Below are positions 28,819 to 38,321 of a stretch of DNA of 64,000 nt, one piece after another; position 1 is the stretch's first letter; each line of letters opens with the position of its first letter. The position numbers were made by a program, and so were the translations under genes. A model generated the notes under the pieces. That model had not been told where the DNA came from and did not search any database. It saw only the letters and a list, made by a program, of their open reading frames with translations. This DNA is from Echinococcus granulosus. Its lineage: Eukaryota > Platyhelminthes > Cestoda > Cyclophyllidea > Taeniidae. The stretch covers positions 306,444 to 370,443 of the forward strand of contig NW_020170408.1 of the NCBI RefSeq assembly GCF_000524195.1, read 5' to 3'.

Positions 28819-30604
28819 ATGGAAGTGTTCAGTGGTCCATCGCAGTTGGCTTTTGATGAGTTTGGGAGGCCTTTCATTATCCTTAGAGACCAGGAAAAGA
28901 AAAAGCGTTTGACTGGTCTGCAGGCACATAAAGTAGATTTAATCTGGATTTATTTATACACGTGTTTACTAGTCTCACATTCTAGCAGCTAAATCTGTCG
29001 CCAGTACTCTGAGAACTTCTCTCGGACCCAAGGGTCTGGACAAACTGCTTGTTAGTCCAGATGGTGATGTGACCGTCACAAATGACGGCAGGACGATTCT
29101 TGACAAGATGGACGTGCAACACGAGATCGCCAAACTGTTAGTGCAGCTGAGTCGGTCTCAGGATGACGAAGTCGGCGATGGTACTACCGGTGTTGTTGTC
29201 CTTGCTGGGGCTCTTTTGGAGCAGGCAGAGACTCTTTTGGATCGCGGCATTCACCCGATTAGAATTTCTGACGGCTTTGAACTTGCCGCTAAGGTCTGCG
29301 TGGGTGTCCTGGACGAGATAAGCGAAGACTTCAAATTTTCACTCGATAATCGTGAACCTCTTATTAAAACTGCAATGACTGCCCTTGGGTCGAAAATGTA
29401 GGTTATTTTTGTAATTAAACATGGGATTACTAGTGTCAGCCGTTGCCATCGTCACTTCGCCGAGATGGCTGTTGATGCCATTCTCTCTGTCGCCGACATT
29501 AAACGCAAAGACGTCGATTTCGAGATGATTAAGGTGGAGGGCAAAGTTGGTGGTAGATTAGAGGATTCGATTCTCGTCAAGGGAGTCATTGTTGACAAGG
29601 ACTTCTCACATCCTCAAATGCCCAAAAAGGTGACCGACGCCAAGCTTGCAATACTTACCTGTCCATTTGAACCTCCCAAACCGAAAACTAAGCACAATCT
29701 CTTCGTTGAGAGCGTCGAGGATTACCGCAAGTTGCGCCAGTATGAACAGGAAAAATTTGTTGAGATGGTCGACATGTGTGTTCCTACTTTTTGCCTTTTT
29801 CTCATTAATTTTGTTGCTTTTCCCATCACCTTATTGTTTTTTTTTTTCAACAGGGTTAAGAAAACAGGCGCGAATTTGGTGATATGTCAATGGGGCTTTG
29901 ACGACGAGGCCAATCATTTGCTTCTGAGTCGTCAGTTGCCAGCAGTTCGGTGGGTTGGTGGAGCCGAAATTGAACTTATTGCGATTGCCACTGGCGGACG
30001 AATTGTTCCACGCTTCGAGGAGCTAACCGCAGAGAAATTGGGCCACGCTGGTGTTGTGCGGGAGTTAACCTTCGGGACCACCAAGGATCGCATGCTGGTG
30101 ATCGAAGACTGCAAGAACTCTAAAGCCGTCACCTGCTTCATTCGGGGCTCTTCTAAAATGATTGTCGAAGAAGCCAAGCGCTCTCTCCATGATGCACTAT
30201 GCGTGGCGCGTAACCTTATCCGCGACCCACGTGTCGTGGCTGGCGGTGGCGCCTGCGAAATCGCCTGTTCAATTCGCGTCGCCGAGGAGGCGGAGAAGAT
30301 CTCCACTATTGAGCAATACGCTATGCGCGCGTTCGCTGACGCTTTAGAATCCATTCCAGTCGCTCTGTCTGAGAATGCTGGTCTTCCATCGATCGAGACT
30401 GTGGCCTACGTGAAAGGTCGCCAGGTGCAGGAAAAGAACCCACACCTTGGTATTGATTGTCTGCATACAGGCACTTGCGATATGAAAGAGCAAAATGTCT
30501 TTGAGACTCTTACCTCCAAGCGTGCTCAAATTATGCTCGCAGTGCAGTTGTGTAAGATGATCTTGAAGATTGACGATATTCGCACGTCTGCGGACGAAAT
30601 GTAA
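28819..30604 (+). CDS. CCT5: T-complex protein 1 subunit epsilon (CCT5)
   Basis: CCT5 is one of eight subunits of the cytosolic chaperonin TRiC/CCT, which folds actin, tubulin and other proteins with ATP. Exons: 28819-28932, 28973-29397, 29434-29775 and 29854-30604, giving 543 residues against 541 in human. Group II chaperonin signatures are clear: [10 protein letters not shown] at the N-terminus, [21 protein letters not shown], the ATP-site [53 protein letters not shown] and [10 protein letters not shown] at the end. The epsilon-specific stretch [12 protein letters not shown] separates it from other subunits. Introns are 40, 36 and 78 bp. The 78-bp intron has a long poly-T tract and is in frame without stops. 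The start ATG lies at the usual distance from LAFDE; an N-terminal extension of a few residues (EVFSGPSQ) replaces the vertebrate one. Confidence 0.97.
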
Positions 30605-31039
30605 TCTGTTCCCTTTACATTACCGTGTTTGCTAAGTTATACTGGCGAAATGCATTTAACTGCCTAATTCCTTGTGTTAACTGCATAATCCAGGTGTTGC
30701 TATTTGTATCGCTAGCTAGTGCTGGTGTGAATGCTAAAGTGCGAGCACGTGATACTAAGGGTGTGAGCAATTTGGCGTGCGACTCCGACCCTTTTCTCAG
30801 CGTGCGCAACTTTGTTTATTGGTAGGCAGTGCGGATTGGCGCCCACTGCACTGATCGAAAGGTTTTATGCAGTTAGCTTTTTGCCCCAGCGGCTACGCAA
30901 TGCAGCATTGTGAATTTGTGCGACAAGGGTTTGTTCCATTTAATTCCCCCCTTAGTGGCAAGAAGCGATGAAATTCGTTAGACATCGTAGGATGTATTTA
31001 CAGAAATTACAAATTAACACAGCCACGAGCTTGCGTTTT
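30605..31039. other. Convergent 3' intergenic region CCT5/DNLZ
   Basis: These 435 bp lie between the stop codons of CCT5 (plus) and DNLZ (minus) and must contain both 3' UTRs. I saw no convincing gene. The short ORFs on both strands around 30615-30825 are unsupported. Confidence 0.5.
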
Positions 31040-31989
31040 TTATTCTTCCTTCTGCGGTTGCACAGATTCCGGCATAAGTAGGTGCTTCTGCTCACCGATA
31101 CGCCTAAAATCGACGAAGGGAATTAGAACAGTAAGGAGGGATTGGTGGGTTGTTGTCAAGGCCGATCTAGGCACCACCTCACCAGGGAGTCTTCTCCTTG
31201 ATCCAGCCCAAGTTATCCGCGATGAGGTGAAGCGACTGGCAGGATGGGCATCGAATAATGACGAGACCGCGGGTGTAGGCCAACTTAGAGAAGAACTTTT
31301 GGGTGCGTGTTTTGCACACCTGGAAAGCAGAAAAAGCCGAGCAAGTGGGCAAGCGTGGTCATGGAACCCGATCTCATGGTGGGATCTAGGCATAGGATAA
31401 ATCCCGATTTGGGGATGGTAGGCGATCCCAAGGCAGGCATAGGAGCGGAACCAATTGTCAACGATGTCATTCATCTTTTACCCCAGATGCTAAGGCGGGT
31501 CGACCTCGGGTTCCAAACACAGGTTACCACACCGTAGTCCCACATCATGATCTCCGTCTGCGTACAAGGAGGTACAACTCGCATAGCCTCATCCTGATCT
31601 TCCGCCATCCCTTACACCCCTCTTTTCTTGGACCCATTCTCTGGTTGAAGCATCGTTCAGCAGAGATGGGACCAACTTACATTGCAGGTGAAGGTGATGC
31701 TCATATTCTTGTCCGACATCGCCGAAGTTGGAATTGAAATGCCCCCCTCCTTCGAAGCCTCTTGTCGAGGAGTTGCTGCAGGTTGGTCAATGGGTTTAGC
31801 GTCCGCGGATTCGTAGACCAGATCGCATCCAGGCGCCACCTCTAGTACTGGACGTCGTGGACGTGAAGTTGAGAATGGAAAGGAGCAGAATTGAGGCCTC
31901 AATTTCCGAAGGAGGGGAGCAGAGGACCTAGCGCCACCTCCAAACCTGACCATTGATGGGAGGAGCACGACTCTTCTTAGAGCACTCAT
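31040..31989 (-). CDS. DNLZ: DNL-type zinc finger protein, mitochondrial (DNLZ/Zim17/HEP1)
   Basis: DNLZ keeps mitochondrial Hsp70 soluble and active and so supports protein import and iron-sulphur assembly. Exons: 31989-31681, 31319-31183 and 31103-31040, giving 169 residues (human 178). The N-terminus [12 protein letters not shown] is basic and free of acidic residues, as expected for a mitochondrial presequence. The zinc finger uses CNVC and CPSC pairs. The diagnostic core is [24 protein letters not shown], including the D-N-L triplet. The Cys pairs are split by the 361-bp first intron: CN ends exon 1 and VC opens exon 2. A 5' UTR intron is likely (31993-32100), with a GTAAGC donor and a long T-rich tract before CAG only three bases from the ATG. 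A decayed copy lies at 39617-40200. Confidence 0.93.
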
Positions 31990-31992
31990 CTA

Positions 31993-32100
31993 CTGCGAAC
32001 AGAAAAAAAAATAACCAGGAATATCAACTAAACTTACGAACTATTTTTTGAGCTTTACGATTTGTTTTCGCAAAACGCCGCAATACACCGATTTGCTTAC
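31993..32100 (-). other. Probable 5' UTR intron of DNLZ
   Basis: Read on the minus strand, GGTCCCAG is followed by a GTAAGC donor at 32100. After 108 bp comes a T-rich tract ending CTGTTCGCAG, then TAG and the DNLZ start codon. The pseudogene copy preserves the surrounding bases but has GC at the donor. The acceptor could instead, or also, serve spliced-leader trans-splicing, which is known in flatworms. Confidence 0.5.
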
Positions 32101-32112
32101 CTGGGACCTGGC

Positions 32113-32128
32113 GTCACATATACGTGAC
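32113..32128. promoter_or_regulatory. Near-palindromic GTCAC-N6-GTGAC motif upstream of DNLZ
   Basis: The 16 bases GTCACATATACGTGAC form two perfect 5-bp inverted arms around an AT-rich centre. The motif is 11 bp upstream of the inferred 5' UTR exon end. The same motif is kept in the duplicated copy at 39635-39650 with a changed centre. It could bind a dimeric CACGTG- or CRE-like factor; this is inference. Confidence 0.4.
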
Positions 32129-32701
32129 ACGCGTAGCTTATCAAGATTATAAGGACAAGTGGTTGCACCAAATAGTGTGTAACAGAGTGATTAGTCGTAA
32201 ATGAGGCGGGAAAAGAGAAGTGGTGGCTTCCGACAATGAGTGCGCTATTTCAGTGCTACATTTCCTACAGTTGAACCTCCAATCTGTGGAAGTCGATTCG
32301 CTTCCGAGACCTTGGCTCTCAAAGGCCCAATTCACCTTCAAACGACAAGAACCTGACACACATCCACCCACTCAGTGAAGCATGCCCCAAGGGGTTTATC
32401 AATCACTGCCCTCTGACAAACAAAAGGCAGTGCCTTATCAGCTTCCATTCCTTCACACACACACAAAACCGTTGAAACAACCGTTTTATTTATTCAATAG
32501 CACACAGTCCCACACACCGACAAAGCCTTCATCAGGCAGCCCAAATCAGAGCAATAACAACGCGTCTATATATATATTCCTTCTGCCGCAACAGAAGCAG
32601 CAATATTGAGGGCGGGATGGGTGGTGGGGAGGGGAGGGTAGGGACAAAGTCGAAAAAAATACACATCTCCTGTCATCGTCTTTTTTCCCCTCGCCTCCTC
32701 C
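32129..32701. other. Intergenic and 3' UTR region downstream of the RING ligase gene
   Basis: The region holds the upstream DNLZ flank and, on the minus strand, the 3' UTR of the RING gene. A short TA run lies near 32566-32576. I found no supported coding region; the ORF at 32382-32609 is low-complexity. Confidence 0.45.
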
Positions 32702-35700
32702 CTACGAGGCAAAAATGTCAGCATTGCACATAGGGCAGATGGGACGTCGCTGGACCCACTGCATGAGACACTTGCTGTGGAACATGTGCCCACAAAGCGT
32801 CCGCTTGGCGTTCCCCACCGACATGGCCTCATAGCAAATCGCACACCAATCTGCGTACGCATCCAATTGCTGCGATGTCGGGGCTGGAATAGACGCCATC
32901 GTGTCTTTGAGGAAGAGCTGGGTCCGCAGCCAAAAGAAGCCGCGACATGTGGCCGGATAAAGGACAAAGAAGACGTGAACTATGAGGATGAAAACCCGAC
33001 ACACTCCAAAGGACTCGTAGAATATAAGCCAGAGAATCACAAGTACTGAGAGCAGAGAGATAAGGTAGTTGACAAAGATATTGAAGAGCCGAGAAGCGGC
33101 GAGGAGACTGTAGAATCTCGTCCACAGAGGCCAACGATGATGGGCTTGATGAAGCGCGTACTCGAAAAGGGTGCAAGTTACGTCCAGAAGAAGCTGACCT
33201 CCACAGAGGTAGGTGCGGAGACGTTGAGCGTAGCCAGTGTACGCGGAGACGGTGCCACCACCACCAACACCACCAGCTGCGTCAGTTAGAGAGGATTTTC
33301 CACCCAATGATTGGTACCCACGACCAGTGTAGGGAAGGTAGGAAAGCCAGACGGGGAAGTGGATAAACACGCAACCAGAGAGACCAATCATTAGTGCACA
33401 GAAAAGCAATGGGATGAGGTGGTCAATCCAGGGTGAATCCAAGCCCGGTAAACCCAGACGAAGCAGGATAGCCTTGACGAGAGACTCCACGGGATAGACA
33501 CATGTGAAACCCATGACAATAAGGAGGTGAGTGAAGCAGAAAATACGCTGATGCGAGGTGAGATTAGGCAGGTCGTACTGGATGGCGAGGAAAACGAAGA
33601 GGATGACACAGCTCCAACTAGTGTTTTGCAACAACTCCACAGCAGTCACCTCAATATGATCGTTGCTAGTGAGCTGTTCCTCGATAGGGATCCAGGGATT
33701 TGCTGCAACAGGCGCTACCTCCGCCGTCTGGATGAGTTGAGCGATATTCGCACCGAGAGGATCGACACAAAAAGCAAGAAAGTTGACAACAAAACCCGAA
33801 ATAAGCCCCACACACACCGCAGCACCGTAGACAGAAGTCCAAGTTTCTGCACCGATAGCCAGAGCGCCAGTAAGAAAGCGTGAGGACAGACGGTACGAAA
33901 GACTAGTTGAATTGATGAGGTTTTCCTCATTTGCATAAGCACTTAGAAAGGTGAAATTGAGGGAGTGTTTGATGGGCATACCGTACTCATCCGTGGCACG
34001 GGAGAGGAGTTCAATGACCTTAGCATCGATAGGCCAGAAAGATGCACCGAGAAGGACAATAAGGAAGAGTTTAATGAGCCAGAAGCAGAGGAAGATAGAG
34101 GGTACGTCAAGACGGTTCCAGTTATCAGTGACAAAGGTAAAGGGCTCCATAGAGAGTTGGATTAACTGCTCTTCTAGCGCCACCTGCAAGCGGAAGTAAA
34201 AGCCTTCGGTCAAGAAAGCAGCGAAAATGCAGAGAGTGAGAAGAAGGGCCAGAAGCTCGGGCAGGAGGGAGAAGCGAAGTTCGGTGAGCAGTTTTGCGAG
34301 AGACTGAGAATGAAGACAGTCGGAGTAGCGCAGAAGAACGGAGTGGATAAGATAGTTGTTCCGACCACCTAGAGCATAGAAGTAGTTGCAGACGGCAGGC
34401 GTGCTGTTTTTTGCAATTCCGGTGGATAACTCCTTGTTATAGGTGTGATCAATTGTAGTAGCGACAGAGATGTATAGAATAACGGGAAGAAGCATGATAG
34501 AAGCGCCAATAAAGCCACGAAAAACGCTTTGACGAAAGCGGTGTCTATCATCCAAATGACGGCGGTGGAAGAAGGCTGGCAAGAGATGAAAGCAAGCGAA
34601 TACGGTAAGGAAGGATAGCATAGGAATGGGGAAAAACTTGAGAAGGAGAAAGCGCCAACTCCATGGGCGATAGTCAAAGGCGAGTTCATTAAATCGCCGG
34701 ACAAAAACGAAAGTAGTGGCGATAGCCAAGACAAAGGGCAGGCAAAGGAGACCCAGCGTCCGAATCTGTTTTGGTGGAAGCAGAACTGCCACGAGAAACA
34801 GAGTGAAAACTATAGAAAATAAAAAATTTAGGCATTATGTCAAGCACCAGATAGTATATCAAACTAATGATAGCAACGTACTGAAATTGGTGCTAGAAAT
34901 AACTAAAAAGAATAAGCAATTGCATGATTGATACTCGAAAGAATCCGTGGAAATTCACTGCATTCCACATTTAAATGCACAATAATTTTCTCAAAGGAAC
35001 GGAGGAGAAACGCATTGGACAAAACTGACTTGTTAAACACATAATTATTCTCATCGGACTTCGACTTATTTAACGCTACGGCAGTTGATAATATAATAGC
35101 TTCAAAGATAAAGGCCCTGATAATTACTTTAGTCACATGACAATATTCCAACTATCCTAATCAACCTTACAACGGACAATAAGTTGCCACATAATTAATC
35201 ATGTGACGAACTCAATCATTGACTTGTACAGACAAGGTTCCTGCTACCATTAATGAACGCTAATTTAAAATCTGCCGAACCAATGTGAATAATGCAAAAA
35301 TGCAGGACTCGAATGGTGAAATCTGCGATGCGAATAAAAGAACGGATTAGAAACATATCCATTTCGAATCAAAAATACAATAGACTACATCCACAGAAGC
35401 TTACAAAGGGAAAAGAAAACAACGAAGCACCCCAATATATGTCAAAAGTCCCAACTAATAGGAGTAATGAAATATATAAGCAAGTCAGAGAGACCACGTA
35501 GGCAAAATAACTTAAAATATAAACAAGAATCGCAATACACAAGCAACCATGGCGACTGCTAGAGGGAACGATATAAGAAAAGAGAGGTGACCTACCGAGA
35601 GCGATTGTGAACGTAGTCAACTCATCCGAAAGACCATTAGTGTAGAGGGTATCCTTGTAGGCCAGCCAAGAAGTGAGCAAATTTTTCATATTAAATATCC

Positions 35701-35785
35701 AGGTGGTTCTTTTTGCTAGGACGGTGTCAATAAACAATACTAACAACGCCCTGAAAAAAACAACTGCACACTCCCGAACCCTCAT
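32702..35785 (-). CDS. Multi-pass membrane RING-H2 E3 ubiquitin ligase, TRC8 (RNF139)/RNF145 family
   Basis: Proteins of this family sit in the ER membrane and ubiquitinate client proteins, in vertebrates mainly sterol-pathway and misfolded membrane proteins. Two exons, 35785-35596 and 34809-32702, join in frame and give about 765 residues; human RNF139 and RNF145 have about 660. The N-terminus (RALLVLFIDTVL) resembles the first membrane segment of RNF145. Roughly a dozen hydrophobic segments follow. The C-terminus carries the RING-H2 finger with CAIC, LCGHMFHSKC and CPMC, i.e. C-x2-C, C-x-H-x2-H-x2-C and C-x2-C, within the last 50 residues. This layout (many membrane spans then a C-terminal RING) defines the family. 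I cannot decide between the RNF139 and RNF145 branches. The start ATG was chosen because the reading frame is open from it into exon 1; an earlier acceptor at TTTTTTCAG remains possible. Confidence 0.82.
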
Positions 35786-37667
35786 TTGATTTTCACAACG
35801 GCAACACAAACCTAAAAAGTCCGCCACCCAGCCTGGTTAAGAAAACGTTCAAATTTCATCTAAAAGTTCTAAAGTAGATGTAGAAATAATAACAACAAAA
35901 ACAAACATTTTCACAATTTTGCGTTAAGTTTCGTTACTGAAACTTTGACAAATAGTTGAAAAGATATTTGTTTTAAGAGAACCGGTAGCACATTTGGGTT
36001 TAAGTTTTAACAGCACTGCTGCGTCAAAAGAAATTAGTGGTGTACTTTTATTTGAGAATCCTTGTGAAGGAGGCCCGCCAAATATTGCAGCACAGATCAG
36101 CATCATGATTATCTGAACGCACTTACATAAAACCCTAAGATTTTTCTTAGAAACAGGAAAAAATGTTAGTGTGTGACACACACATTTAGCGCACAAAAGC
36201 GTCTAGGGCTACAAACAGAGCTAAGGTGCCATCTCACTCGGCAATGGTACAATGGCAAAGGTAAACGTAAACCTTAACCAAGATCGAGACATAAAGGTCC
36301 ATGGATTCACAAGCAACGTGTTTTTCATGAGTTACACCATTGACGCTATAATAGGCATTGCAGACAGTTTATAATCTCTGGTATGGCACACTTTCTAGGT
36401 TGCAGTACTTTACTTAGAGTTTTGTTTGGTCTAAGAAGTGTATTAAGGGACGGGGAATTATGGCGGACATCTCACATACCTATGGCTAGAAGTAGGAACA
36501 CTAACATGAGAGCAGATTTATGTGAGGGAGAACGGTAAGCAACACGTGTTTAAAGAAAAAGAGCTTGTCGTCTGTTCTTCCTATCAACGCTAATCTCATT
36601 TCCATCTATCCGGGTTCTATCCAGCCAACAGACATTTAGAGGAGGTATTGCGAGTTCTCTTTATCGACCGCCTTATACAGGTTCGGAAGGAAAACTGTGC
36701 AAAGAAGCTTTTCCAGATGGTTTTAAACTGGAGTCACCACATTTGTTGGCAGTTGTTCCATTAGAAAATGGGACCAAAGCGTTTGCCAAACTCAAGCGTC
36801 AATTTCAGCTCTTCAGTTGGGGTCATCAACGGTACTTCCATATGTAATATGTTCATCACCTATCAGTGTAAATCAGGATAGATGTCCTATAAGATCAAGT
36901 TTACTTTCCAGTGCCACCAATGTATCCTTCTTCCCGAGATTTCCTTGAAGATTTAGGAGTGCATGATACCCGTACAGCGTACAGACGGTGTAGGGGCCAC
37001 TGGCATGGTCTGGAGGCCAGTCCACAAGGAGAGGTACAATAACCAAGATACAAGATTTTCTCTTTCAAACCGACTATAGAACAAGCAACTAACCTATTAC
37101 AATTTATTTAATCACCTTTGATCAAGAAAAACCATTGTCAATTAATTGAGCCAAAAATGAGGCATATTACTAAAGAGATGCGCACCAAACCTACTACAGC
37201 ATATTTAGGTTTACTTAAAAGGTTAGTGAATTTTTTGTGATTGACAATTATTGGTGCAACTCTTAAATGTAGGCATGATTTTAGGGTACAGATGATGCAT
37301 GGTGGTAAGTCGTGTAGGCCTATAATGCCATAAGATATCTTCAAACATAATAAGGTATTTTTATCACTGGAATGAAAGTGTTTCTTTTGAGTAGCTTTTT
37401 GTAAACATTAATGTAGATCTGAGCAACAAATAAGTACGGTCCCGAATGAGGTGAATATCAAATTCATTGCGATTTTTTAATCCGAAAAAGTCACGTACAC
37501 CCTAAAACTGATTTTTAAATCTACTTTCCGACCTAGATTTCGATCTGACTATTTGTTAAACGTCCCCCCTATTTCCTATTCGCGGGTTGTTTCTCGTGTG
37601 TTGCTCTTCGTGCCCTTACTTGGTTGCTTTCTAGCGCTTGCACTACATTGGTGATTACTCCGTTGCA
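35786..37667. promoter_or_regulatory. Divergent intergenic region, RING ligase/TBCA
   Basis: 1.9 kb between two start codons on opposite strands. It should hold the promoters of both genes. No coding or RNA feature is recognisable, and the ORFs near 35924-36196 and 37138-37344 look like chance. Confidence 0.45.
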
Positions 37668-38080
37668 ATGACAACAAATGCCCAGGATCCTAGACTTCGT
37701 CAGCTTAAGATCAAGACCAATGTCGTTAAAAGGTAAATGCCGAAAATGTAACACTTCACCAGAATATCTAAAGACAAAGCTAAATACGAAGAAGAACTAG
37801 TTGACCTTCAAAGGGACCTTGAAGAAAAGAAAGCCTCCGGTGCGGATGAATACATGATCAAAAAAGCAGTGGGTTTCCCGCCTACAGTTTTATTTGATAT
37901 TTTCCTCAGTGCGAGCTCATTGATGAATCCCGAATGATGGTCTCGGACTGTTCGAGTCGATTGGCAAGGGCCGTTGATGTTTTGACGACAGCCGTTGCAG
38001 ATTGCGAGGATCTGTGCGACCATGAGGAATACCAGTTTGCCCAAGAGCTCATCGCTGGAAGGTCTGGATCTGACACCTAG
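37668..38080 (+). CDS. TBCA: Tubulin-specific chaperone A (TBCA)
   Basis: TBCA binds and stabilises beta-tubulin released from CCT before tubulin heterodimer assembly. Exons: 37668-37732, 37763-37868 and 37910-38080, giving 113 residues (human 108). The N-terminus DPRLRQLKIKTNVVKR matches the family signature closely. Exon 2 is charged helix (KYEEELVDLQRDLEEKK). Exon 3 has the conserved ESRMMVSDC motif followed by the third helix. The whole protein fits a three-helix bundle. Introns are 30 and 41 bp, the first being the shortest accepted in this window. The gene is missed by simple ORF scans because every exon is short. An AATAAA signal lies about 130 bp past the stop, in the gap before the convergent RMND1 gene. 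Confidence 0.93.
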
Positions 38081-38209
38081 ACACCCGCATTCAGTACGGG
38101 ACTGGCTTCTCCTGAAAACTATTCACCTCCACCCCACCCACCATCTGTATAATTGCTTTTGTTTAGGTTTGATACACTATAAAGAACTATGTTTAATTGC
38201 CGTCCAAGA

Positions 38210-38215
38210 AATAAA
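38210..38215 (+). terminator. Candidate polyadenylation signal of TBCA
   Basis: The canonical AATAAA hexamer occurs 130 bp downstream of the TBCA stop codon and 107 bp before the stop codon of the convergent RMND1 gene. No transcript end is available to confirm use. Confidence 0.5.
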
Positions 38216-38321
38216 ACTCTGTTTTACCCCATAAGTTGCAAACGACTAGGTCTCCGAAAACTGATTTATTACAAAGGTGTTCAAAACGAGGTTTTCGCCG
38301 TTGAAACTTGGACTGAGTGCT

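Noticed and set aside
29465..30604. Single 379-codon ORF as the whole CCT5 3' part
   Set aside because: It includes the 78-bp intron; removing it restores exact alignment to CCT5.
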